DNA of 8,204 nt from Lachnospiraceae bacterium. Lineage in GTDB: Bacteria; Bacillota; Clostridia; Lachnospirales; Lachnospiraceae. The position numbers were made by a program, and so were the translations under genes. This document shows, piece after piece, positions 1 to 6,067 of this stretch (position 1 is its first letter; each line of letters opens with the position of its first letter). Location: assembly GCA_017404585.1 (NCBI GenBank), contig JAFRCB010000178.1, positions 1-8,204 on the forward strand, given 5' to 3'. Under the pieces are notes generated by a model, which worked only from the letters and a program-made list of their open reading frames with translations, had not been told where the DNA came from and did not search any database.

Positions 1-1089
1 ACAGCCATCGTGTCCGGCGGACCGGGCGCTCTCTTCTGGATGTGGCTGTCCGCATGTTTCGGAATGTCAACTATCTATGCAGAGGCAGTTCTTGCACAGA
101 AAACAAAGACAAGAGATGAAGATGGGCAGGTGATCTGCGGACCGGCCTATTATATCCGCGCTGCCTTCAGCGGAGCCTTCGGCAAGTTCCTCGCCGGCGT
201 CTTCTCTGTGGCAATCATACTTGCACTGGGCTTTATGGGCAATATGGTCCAGTCCAACTCGATCAGCGAAGCTTTTAGCACCGCTTTCGGCGCCCCGAAG
301 GCTGTCATGGGAGTCATCTGTGCTCTGATTGCCGGTTTCATTTTTATCGGCGGCCTTTCCAGAATTGCATCTTTCACCGAGAAAGTCGTTCCGATCATGG
401 CAATTCTCTACATCATAGGAAGCCTGATCCTGATCATCATCCATATCGGAAATCTGCCCGGAGCAATAGCCTCAATATTTATCGGTGCTTTCAGCCCGCA
501 GGCTCTCGGAGGTGCAGCGGTAGGTCTCACTGTCAAAGCTGCTGTCCGCTTCGGTATTGCGAGAGGTCTCTTCTCCAATGAAGCCGGCATGGGTTCTACA
601 CCGCACGCTCACGCACTGGCCCGCGTCGAACATCCCGCTGAGCAGGGTGAGACCGCTATGGTCGGTGTTTTCATCGATACATTCGTCGTTCTCAATATGA
701 CCGCCCTGGTCATCCTGACATCGGGCGTCTATGAACCGCTGGGAGATCTGACAGGAACAGCCCTCGCCCAGAAAGCGTTCGAGTCCGGATTCGGTACATT
801 CGGCAACATGTTCGTCGCGGTCTGCCTCCTCTTCTTCGCTTTCTCCACGATCATTGGATGGTATTTCTTCGGCAAGCAGAATGTCACCGACCTGTTCGGA
901 GCCAGGGCCGTAATGCCATACTCCATTATTGTCGTCATCTGCATCCTGATCGGCTCCATGCTGAAGGTAACCCTTGTATGGGATATGTCCGACATGTTCA
1001 ACGGTCTCATGGTCATCCCCAACCTGATCGGCGTCCTCGCACTGAACGGGATCGTAGCAGCCGAAGCGGGACGTTTTGATAAGAAATAA
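1..1089 (+). CDS. Sodium:alanine/glycine symporter (AGCS family), 5' end missing
   Basis: This is an integral membrane carrier that imports alanine or glycine with sodium. The reading frame is open from base 1 (Thr-Ala-Ile-Val-Ser-Gly-Gly-Pro), so the gene begins outside the window; 362 codons are visible. AGCS proteins are usually about 450-480 residues, so roughly the first 100 residues are missing. Family hallmarks are the early stretch GGPGALFWMWLSACFGMST followed by YAE, and the core motif GIARGLFSNEAGMGSTPHAHA at about bases 562-624. Many hydrophobic membrane-spanning segments run between them, and the C-terminus is short and charged (RFDKK). The GTG at base 10 is an internal valine, not the start. 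The gene converges on tadC with 19 bases between the two stop codons, and no hairpin plus T-run terminator is visible there. The family assignment is strong; alanine versus glycine preference cannot be read from the sequence. Confidence 0.95.
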   Translation, partial: TAIVSGGPGALFWMWLSACFGMSTIYAEAVLAQKTKTRDEDGQVICGPAYYIRAAFSGAFGKFLAGVFSVAIILALGFMGNMVQSNSISEAFSTAFGAPKAVMGVICALIAGFIFIGGLSRIASFTEKVVPIMAILYIIGSLILIIIHIGNLPGAIASIFIGAFSPQALGGAAVGLTVKAAVRFGIARGLFSNEAGMGSTPHAHALARVEHPAEQGETAMVGVFIDTFVVLNMTALVILTSGVYEPLGDLTGTALAQKAFESGFGTFGNMFVAVCLLFFAFSTIIGWYFFGKQNVTDLFGARAVMPYSIIVVICILIGSMLKVTLVWDMSDMFNGLMVIPNLIGVLALNGIVAAEAGRFDKK

Positions 1090-1090
1090 G

Positions 1091-1130
1091 ACTGATAAGC
1101 ACTGATAATCACTGAAAAGACAGATAAGCA
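1091..1130. repeat. Short degenerate repeats at a convergent gene junction
   Basis: Three units of 10 bases follow each other: ACTGATAAGC, ACTGATAATC and ACTGAAAAGA. The octamer GATAAGCA of the first unit recurs at 1123-1130. The tract starts just after the symporter stop codon, fills the 19-base gap and continues into the last codons of tadC, where it encodes part of the Ala-Tyr-Leu-Ser-Phe-Gln tail. It does not form a terminator hairpin. It could be slippage-derived drift at a 3' end. Confidence 0.5.
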
Positions 1131-2440
1131 GGCACCATAAGGATCACAAGAACAACGCCGAGCATGAGCAGCATGGGAAACATGAGCTTAGTTCCGGCCT
1201 GTTCTCCCATGATCCGTGCCTGCTTTTTTCTTTCCTCGAATGCTTCCGCCGCTTCCCGTTCAAGAATACCGGTGAGTTCCCGGCTTCCTTTTCGCAGGTT
1301 CTGCACAAGCAGTGTTGAAAATGTTTTATACCGTATCTCCGGCGTATTCCGTCCGATGTGCATGTATGCATCAATCTCAGAGACGCCTTTTTCCATCTCG
1401 GCGGAAGCATATGCGATAACTTCATAGCCCACTTTTGCCTGCCCTCCCCTGTCGAGACTCTTCCTGTAATCTGAAGCAAGTCTTGCAAATGCCATACGCA
1501 TGCTCATCCCCGCATTGAGAAGAAGCACAAGGTAGCTTATGACATTGGGATAATCGCACATAAGCTGCTGTCTCTTCTTATCAAGTTCGATCCCCCGGTT
1601 CTGTATCCTTGAGAAAAGAAAAAGAACAGATGAAAGTATTCCCATTATCAGGATCATAAGTCCGGTCGACGAGTCGGGCATGGACCAACTGACAGGCCTT
1701 CCGTCAATTTGCCCCGGAAGGAGGAGCTTTTCATCACCGGTTGAGGAAGCATTTTCAGCATCAACCGCGCGCTCCACATCGTCGCGCAGCTTTTCCGCAG
1801 GTGTAAGGTTCCTGGGATAGACCGTGACATCCATGGTAAGTTCTCTCGTATATCCGTCTAGGGAAAGCTCTGCTGAAAGACGCACATCACTGCCTGCCGG
1901 CGTCACATCACGGCAAATCTTTCCGTCCCAGTCGATTACAGACGGGTTGCCTGTCATCCACGATACTGTTATTCCTTCATCGCCAAGCTTGTTGACCAGC
2001 AGAAGGTCCCTGTCCACATGCGAGGCGGGCATCCCTCCAAGGACAATGTCCGGAAGGTCCGCACACGCAGCGGCAAGAAGTGCTGACACTTCTTTCTCCG
2101 TTCTGATCCGCGGTGGGACGCTCAGTGCAACACTCTCCTTCTCTCCTCCCACATCGACCTCGAGATTTTCCGTATATGAAGTCCCTCCATATTCTTCGCG
2201 GACCAGATAGCCGTCTCGGACCGTGCTGCTTGACCATTCGCTCCCCAGGGCGCATGCGCCGAGAATATTTGCGGCAAAAATAATGATGAGGGCTGTACGC
2301 ACCGATGCATCGGAAAGGTCCAGCGGGTCAAGCAGCAATCTGTTGATGCGTGAAGCAGCTGCTGCAAATGTACCTCCGCTCCACACAAAAAGTACGGCAA
2401 ATCCGAGACATACAGCGGCGTGAATCATCAGCATTCTCAT
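1109..2440 (-). CDS. tadC: TadC-like type II secretion system F-domain protein with an N-terminal ectodomain
   Basis: This is probably one of the two inner-membrane platform proteins of a Tad/Flp pilus machine, working with TadB and the ATPase TadA. It has 443 residues. Two hydrophobic segments lie at about 5-29 and 46-66. A polar region of about 190 residues follows (67-258), then a third membrane segment (259-277). The cytoplasmic F-domain runs from about 290 to 410 (YPNVISYLVLLLNAGMSMRMAF; RKGSRELTGILEREAAEAF), and a final membrane segment lies at 417-438. Plain TadC proteins are near 300 residues, so the polar insert explains the extra length. Its second half (ITVSWMTGNPSVIDWDGKI, then a Leu/Val-alternating strand pattern ending in DVTVYPRN) resembles a bacterial Ig-like fold. 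The start is fixed by AGGAGG five bases upstream, which overlaps the tadB stop codon TAG, so translation is probably coupled to tadB. The F-domain call is firm; TadC rather than TadB rests on gene order and the C-terminal signature. Confidence 0.88.
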   Translation of the reverse strand: MRMLMIHAAVCLGFAVLFVWSGGTFAAAASRINRLLLDPLDLSDASVRTALIIIFAANILGACALGSEWSSSTVRDGYLVREEYGGTSYTENLEVDVGGEKESVALSVPPRIRTEKEVSALLAAACADLPDIVLGGMPASHVDRDLLLVNKLGDEGITVSWMTGNPSVIDWDGKICRDVTPAGSDVRLSAELSLDGYTRELTMDVTVYPRNLTPAEKLRDDVERAVDAENASSTGDEKLLLPGQIDGRPVSWSMPDSSTGLMILIMGILSSVLFLFSRIQNRGIELDKKRQQLMCDYPNVISYLVLLLNAGMSMRMAFARLASDYRKSLDRGGQAKVGYEVIAYASAEMEKGVSEIDAYMHIGRNTPEIRYKTFSTLLVQNLRKGSRELTGILEREAAEAFEERKKQARIMGEQAGTKLMFPMLLMLGVVLVILMVPAYLSFQ

Positions 2441-2449
2441 AATGACCTC

Positions 2450-3307
2450 CTATACTCTAATATCAACTATTTTCGCCCCCCAGTAAACTGCACCCGCATA
2501 AACCAGAAGACAGCCGGTCATAGTCAGAAAGCCGAACGTCGTCGTGTACATGACGTCAAGAAATCCCGGAGAGGCAGCTTCCATATAGATAATAATTCCG
2601 CAGGGCATAACCGACATGATCCTCTGTTCGTATTTTTTGGCGGCAAGAGACGTCTCGATCTCCCTTTCGACATCAATCTTATCGCTGATAATGCGGGCAG
2701 TCCGCGAGATAATATCCACCAGACTTCCTCCGGTCTTTTTTGCTGCAGAGAACACTGCCGCAAATGACTCAATGTCCTCCGAATCTGATCTTGCCGCAAA
2801 ATCAAGGAGCAGTGCTTCGACCGGGACCGAGACCAGAAGCTGAGAATAAATATATGCAAATTCTCTCGTCATGTCGGCCTCGGGTCCCAGAATATCGGCC
2901 AGATCCCCGGCGGTCTCCCTGATCGCGTTCTCAACGGAGTATCCCGCGCGCAGAGAGACCGAAAGGCAGCCGAGGGCCTCTCTGAACTCGCTCCTTTGCT
3001 GCCGCTTTTTATTCTCAAGACGCGATTTTATATGCATCCTCGCAGCGTAGACTCCGAGCGGTACGAGGAGGAAAGTGATCCACCATCTCCGATAGAAGAG
3101 AAAATTCACGGCAAGGACAAGCAGCGCTCCCAGAGTTCCTCCCTCCAAATACTCTCTTGGCAATCCGCCGAAACCTTTTTTCCTGCAGTTTCTCCTGCCC
3201 GGAATTCCGCTGCTGCTCTTCTTTACAGATAAAGATTCGGTCCTTTTACAGGCTTTTTTATCCGATGACCTTTCGATTTTGTCACCGCCAGCTCTTCTGT
3301 ATTTCAT
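2450..3307 (-). CDS. tadB: TadB-like type II secretion system F-domain protein
   Basis: This is the second inner-membrane platform protein of the Tad machine. It has 285 residues. A basic, probably cytoplasmic tail of about 50 residues comes first (many Lys and Arg, plus a CRKKGFGG stretch). A hydrophobic pair follows at about 56-72 and 76-90, then the F-domain at about 105-245 (ALGCLSVSLRAGYSVENAI; SFAAVFSAAKKTGGSLVDII; KKYEQRIMSVMPCGIIIYM), and a last membrane helix at about 257-279. This fits a TadB architecture. The gene lies 56 bases after tadA and 9 bases before tadC on the same strand, so the three are almost certainly one transcript. The likely ribosome site is AAAGGA about 8 bases before the ATG, with a GGGAG closer in. 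The basic N-terminal tail is longer than I would expect for the family, but no better internal start is evident. Confidence 0.88.
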   Translation of the reverse strand: MKYRRAGGDKIERSSDKKACKRTESLSVKKSSSGIPGRRNCRKKGFGGLPREYLEGGTLGALLVLAVNFLFYRRWWITFLLVPLGVYAARMHIKSRLENKKRQQRSEFREALGCLSVSLRAGYSVENAIRETAGDLADILGPEADMTREFAYIYSQLLVSVPVEALLLDFAARSDSEDIESFAAVFSAAKKTGGSLVDIISRTARIISDKIDVEREIETSLAAKKYEQRIMSVMPCGIIIYMEAASPGFLDVMYTTTFGFLTMTGCLLVYAGAVYWGAKIVDIRV

Positions 3308-3363
3308 TTCTCCCGTCCTTTCCCGCCGTAATGCCGTGACCTGTTACCGCTGCCTCTGCCACG

Positions 3364-4560
3364 TCACTTCTTGGCCGCAGCTCCGCTCCTTATCAGTTTC
3401 AGGCGGTGTGAGAGCTCTCCGGTCTTTTCGAGCACTTCTTTCTCATCGCTCCACGAAAACAGACTATGGATCCTGACTTCATCCCTGTCCATACCGTCCA
3501 CCTCGGCGATCTCGAGTACTCTTCTGGAGTGGTCACGAAGGCGTCCCAGATGGATCAGGATATCGACGCCCGAGGCAATCTGGCGGCGGATGGCCGCGAG
3601 CGGGAGGGGAAATGCCATGAGGACCATGGTCTCGAGGCGCGAGAGCATGTCATACGTACTGTTGGCGTGGATGGTACAGAGAGATCCGTCGTGTCCTGTA
3701 TTAAATGCCTGCAGCATATCGACAGCCTCCCCTCCGCGCACCTCTCCCACGATAATGCGGTCAGGTCTCATTCGAAGGCTCGACTTTATCAGATCACGGA
3801 TTGTGATTTCCGCATTTCCCTCCATGTTGGCCTGCTTGGCTTCCATGCGTACAAGATTCGGAACGCCCTGAATCTGCAGCTCCGCATTATCCTCTATGGT
3901 AATAATACGCTCCGTCTTCGGTATATAATTGGACAATGCATTGAGAAAAGTCGTCTTGCCTGCACTTGTCCCACCCCCTACGATGATGGAATAACCCGAC
4001 ATGACCAGCGTTTCCAGAAAAACTGCCGCCTCCCCGGTGATGCTTCCGTAACTGATCAGCTTATCCATGGTAATAGGCACCTCAGGAAATCTTCGAATCG
4101 TGAGGATAGGTCCCTCGAGCGCGACCGGAGCTGTGACCACGTTCACGCGGCTTCCATCCGGCAGCCGCGCGTCTACGATAGGACTGCTCTCATTAACCAC
4201 ACGGTTCACCTTGCCGACGATCTGCTGTATGACGTCATCAAGTTTCTCCGGAGAAGAAAATCTGCTTTTTACGCGAGTGAGCTTTCCCGCCCGTTCCACA
4301 AAGATACAGTCCGGACCGTTGACCATGATCTCGGTGACCTGCCGGTCATCAATGAGATCCTGCAGTACGTCCAGCTTGCGTACGGAGTAGAAGAGCTCTT
4401 TTGAGATGTCGGAACGCGCCTCCAGGGTCATATAGCGCTCTTTTCCTGCGTCTATGACCAGCTCAGTAATTATCTCTTTGATCTGTTTGTCGGAAACTTC
4501 ACCCGCCAGAGCCAGGCGGGCCATCAGCTCTTTTCGAAGACTCCTGTAGAGATCCTGCAT
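3364..4560 (-). CDS. tadA: TadA/CpaF-type secretion ATPase
   Basis: This is a hexameric AAA-like traffic ATPase that powers assembly of Flp/Tad pili or a related secreted fibre at the cytoplasmic face of the membrane. From the chosen start it has 398 residues. An N-terminal domain (about 1-180) carries VTEIMVNGPDCIFVER and the SSPIVDARLPDGSRVN signature. Walker A is GGGTSAGKTT (195-204), the Asp box is TIEDNAEL (221-228), Walker B is in RIIVGEVRGGEAVDM (268-282), and the His box is GHDGSLCTIHANS (289-301). All catalytic boxes look intact, so it should be active. An ATG 29 codons upstream is in frame, but the residues it adds do not resemble the family and no ribosome site precedes it. The ATG at 4560 has AAAGGAG five bases upstream. 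It is the first gene of a tadABC operon. No tadZ, cpaB or pilin gene precedes it. Confidence 0.95.
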   Translation of the reverse strand: MQDLYRSLRKELMARLALAGEVSDKQIKEIITELVIDAGKERYMTLEARSDISKELFYSVRKLDVLQDLIDDRQVTEIMVNGPDCIFVERAGKLTRVKSRFSSPEKLDDVIQQIVGKVNRVVNESSPIVDARLPDGSRVNVVTAPVALEGPILTIRRFPEVPITMDKLISYGSITGEAAVFLETLVMSGYSIIVGGGTSAGKTTFLNALSNYIPKTERIITIEDNAELQIQGVPNLVRMEAKQANMEGNAEITIRDLIKSSLRMRPDRIIVGEVRGGEAVDMLQAFNTGHDGSLCTIHANSTYDMLSRLETMVLMAFPLPLAAIRRQIASGVDILIHLGRLRDHSRRVLEIAEVDGMDRDEVRIHSLFSWSDEKEVLEKTGELSHRLKLIRSGAAAKK

Positions 4561-4565
4561 AAATG

Positions 4566-4572
4566 CTCCTTT
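4566..4572 (-). promoter_or_regulatory. Ribosome binding site that fixes the tadA start
   Basis: AAAGGAG is followed by CATTT and then ATG on the minus strand. This is close to ideal strength and spacing, and it rules out the longer in-frame start at 4647. Confidence 0.85.
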
Positions 4573-4608
4573 CTGTAGCTGCATTTTCTGCTTATGAGTG
4601 CACTTAAG

Positions 4609-4636
4609 AAACCCATGTACCGGGGTACACAGGCTT
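4609..4636 (-). promoter_or_regulatory. Hairpin in the tadA leader
   Basis: On the minus strand AAGCCTGTGTAC and GTACATGGGTTT can pair over 12 consecutive positions around a CCCG loop, 48 bases before the tadA ATG. Three of the 12 pairs are G-U wobbles in minus-strand RNA but would be A-C mismatches in plus-strand RNA, so the helix is complete only in the direction of tadA transcription. It is followed by TTTCTTAAG, too weak a U-run for a normal terminator. It could be an attenuator, a stability element or a protein-binding site. I do not recognise a known riboswitch class in it. Confidence 0.5.
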
Positions 4637-4752
4637 GCTGTATCCACGCTTTTGCTCGGGCGGTCATGCCTTAGTCTATAGCCGGATATACATGTTCAGT
4701 TGTCTCGGACCGGGAAAACAGGTGGAAATGTTGTTCGTTCTTTCGTGAAAAG

Positions 4753-4781
4753 AGAGTATCAGAAAAGGAATGTTATGTAAA
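4753..4781 (-). promoter_or_regulatory. Candidate sigma-A promoter for tadABC
   Basis: On the minus strand TTTACA (4781-4776) is followed by 17 bases and TACTCT (4758-4753). A TG one base upstream gives an extended -10 form. Transcription would start near 4746, giving a leader of about 185 bases that contains the 4609-4636 hairpin. The -10 hexamer matches consensus poorly, so other starts are possible. Confidence 0.35.
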
Positions 4782-4796
4782 TGGATTTTATCAAAG

Positions 4797-4847
4797 TCCG
4801 TAATATCCTACCATTTTCCGGCATAATTCCGTAAAATTCTACCATTT
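4797..4847. repeat. Pair of 20-bp direct repeats at 31-bp spacing
   Basis: Bases 4797-4816 and 4828-4847 match at 18 of 20 positions, with consensus TCCGTAAWATYCTACCATTT. Start-to-start distance is 31 bp, about three helical turns, so both copies face the same side of the DNA. Between and across them ATTTTCCGG (4813-4821) and CCGTAAAAT (4829-4837) form an inverted repeat with one mismatch. The pair lies just upstream of the candidate tadABC promoter. This is the layout of a tandem regulator-binding site, but I cannot name a regulator, and the sequence does not match the LytTR boxes I know. Confidence 0.6.
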
Positions 4848-4858
4848 ATCCTCACGCC

Positions 4859-5025
4859 TGCGATCGAGCAGGTGGAATCCCCCTACTCGATCATCGCACC
4901 GCGAACACTCCGCACTTCGTGCTCCGTGTTCTTGCACCCGGCAAGATCTTACTCGTACCAGCACGCCTCTCTCTACCTGGTTGGTGCTGCCAAAAAGGAT
5001 GTCGCACCGGATCCTTCATGGGTCC
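4859..5025. other. Chain of six hairpin-forming inverted repeats (structured RNA or small repeat element)
   Basis: This intergenic stretch holds nearly back-to-back inverted repeats. They are: 4859-4898 (14 pairs with a 3-base bulge), 4903-4931 (GAACAC/GTGTTC enclosing a symmetric TCC/TCC internal loop and GCAC/GTGC), 4931-4945 (CTTGC/GCAAG), 4957-4981 (ACCAG/CTGGT), 4983-5008 (GGTGC/GCACC) and 5009-5025 (GGATCC/GGGTCC). Strand evidence conflicts. The first helix has a G-U wobble only in minus-strand RNA, while the last has one only in plus-strand RNA. No convincing protein is encoded on either strand. It could be a small RNA, a structured leader or a dispersed palindromic repeat. In the rest of the 4561-5184 gap I see only the repeats, hairpin and promoters listed separately. 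Confidence 0.45.
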
Positions 5026-5133
5026 TCAAGTCCGGACCTTTACACATGGCGCCATCTAATAGGGATTAAAGCAAGAACGCATCCTTCCCGGCAAAATAAT
5101 GACGCGAAATTCTTCTTACTTTTCTTATATTGC

Positions 5134-5163
5134 TTGTCACATAAGACTCAGGGGAAGTATCAT
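5134..5163 (+). promoter_or_regulatory. Candidate sigma-A promoter for the PHP phosphatase gene
   Basis: TTGTCA (5134-5139), 18 bases and TATCAT (5158-5163) each match consensus at five of six positions. Transcription would start near 5170, right at the ribosome binding site, giving an unusually short leader of about 15 bases. Confidence 0.4.
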
Positions 5164-5171
5164 ACTTATAT

Positions 5172-5178
5172 GGAGGAG
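5172..5178 (+). promoter_or_regulatory. Strong ribosome binding site for the PHP phosphatase gene
   Basis: GGAGGAG lies six bases before the ATG at 5185. It supports that start rather than the later ATG at 5260, which has no clear ribosome site although homology seems to begin there. Confidence 0.8.
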
Positions 5179-5184
5179 TGAATC

Positions 5185-6029
5185 ATGGTCATACACCCGG
5201 AAAGATTCATAAAACGTATGTTAGGAAAATCAAAAGCTTACAAAACCGAAGATCTCAAAATGGAAGCCAACTATCACACGCACACCTGGCGATGCCGTCA
5301 CGCGTCGGGGACCGAGCGCGATTACATCGAGAATGCGATCGATCACGGAATCAGAATACTGGGATTCTCCGATCACACGCCCTATCCTTTCCCGACGGAT
5401 ATACATCCGGATTCCGTATGCACACAGACCAGCTCGATGATTATGTTATGACGCTGGAGATGCTCAGGGATGAGTACCGTGACGATATCGAAATCCACAT
5501 CGGTCTCGAGGCCGAGTACTATCCGGCATATTTCAGCGACCTGCTCCGACTTCTCGATGACTATCCGATCGAGTACCTGCTGCTCGGACAGCACTTCCTC
5601 GGAAACGAGCGCGGCGATTCCTACAGCGGCATGCCGACGGCAAGCGAGAAAAAGCTCGCCCGCTATGTCGATCAGACAAAAGAAGCAATGGCGACCGGCC
5701 GTTTCGCGTATTTTGCCCACCCCGACCTCTTCAATTTCATCGGTTCCGCCGAAGTATATGACAGATATATGCGTGAACTCTGCGAGAGTGCCAAAGCTCT
5801 TAACATACCGCTTGAGCTCAACTTTCTCGGGCTCTATGACGGCAGGAATTACCCGAACCCGCAATTCTGGGAAATTGCCGGCGAAGTGGGCTGTGACGTG
5901 ATTTTCGGTGCCGATGCCCATTCCCCGGATATGGTGTGGAATCCGTGGTCGCTCGGCGAGGCACAGGCTATGGCAGAAAAATACAGGCTGCATCTCATAC
6001 GGACGCTCGAGCTTAATGACCATATCTGA
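5185..6029 (+). pseudogene. PHP-domain histidinol-phosphatase (HisJ-like), split by one frame break
   Basis: PHP-family phosphoesterases of this type are metal-dependent enzymes; HisJ members remove phosphate from L-histidinol phosphate in histidine synthesis. The first frame (from 5185) encodes a 25-residue leader, then NYHTHTWRCRHASGTE and ILGFSDHTPYPFP, and would stop at 5449-5451. The rest of the protein (DGYTSGFRMHTDQLDDY, GLEAEYYP, LLLGQHFLGNE, FAHPDLFNF, ELNFLG, FGADAHSPD) lies in the -1 frame. Joined at 5394 they give an intact family sequence of about 281 residues with all PHP metal-binding motifs, and no residue appears lost. The cause is either loss of one C from a CCCC run at 5391-5393 (a real mutation or a sequencing error) or -1 frameshifting at T TTC CCG. 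The pseudogene label is therefore provisional. Histidinol phosphate as substrate is inferred from family resemblance, and no other his gene is nearby. Confidence 0.8.
5388..5394 (+). other. Frame break on a -1 slippery-type heptamer
   Basis: The zero-frame codons CCT TTC CCG contain T TTC CCG, which fits the X XXY YYZ pattern. Slipping one base back re-pairs at TTT CCC and continues with GAC GGA TAT, giving PYPFPDGYTSGFRM, which is what the family has at this point. CCC is a poor slippage codon in known bacterial cases and I see no obvious stimulatory stem just downstream. Confidence 0.35.
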
Positions 6030-6040
6030 AACCCGATCGT

Positions 6041-6060
6041 CCGCAGAATGCAGCCTGCGG
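6041..6060. terminator. Hairpin between convergent genes, possible weak terminator
   Basis: CCGCAG (6041-6046) and CTGCGG (6055-6060) pair around an eight-base loop, 12 bases after the PHP gene stop and 8 bases beyond the stop of the SLH-repeat gene. A U-rich tail is lacking on both sides (ATCATGCTTATTTA on plus, ACGATCGGGTTT on minus), so termination strength is doubtful. Confidence 0.35.
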
Positions 6061-6067
6061 ATCATGC

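Noticed and set aside
3466..4404. A 312-residue plus-strand frame antisense to tadA
   Set aside because: It lies wholly opposite an intact ATPase gene and is rich in His and Arg, as expected of a codon shadow. No family features.
4561..4647. In-frame N-terminal extension of TadA from an ATG at 4647
   Set aside because: The added 29 residues do not look like the family and have no ribosome site. A strong AAAGGAG precedes the ATG at 4560.
4561..4760. A c-di-GMP (GEMM) riboswitch in the tadA leader
   Set aside because: Considered because such switches control other pilus genes, but the conserved GEMM core sequences are not present.
4903..4931. Group II intron domain V remnant
   Set aside because: The hairpin has a symmetric 3x3 loop and a triloop, not the GAAA loop and two-base bulge of domain V. 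No intron protein is nearby.
4872..5181. Two small plus-strand reading frames (about 65 residues each, from 4872 and 4981)
   Set aside because: No ribosome sites, compositions unlike the neighbouring proteins, and both overlie the hairpin chain. They look like chance open frames.
5382..6065. A 227-residue minus-strand frame antisense to the PHP gene
   Set aside because: The opposite strand encodes clear PHP motifs throughout, so this is a shadow.
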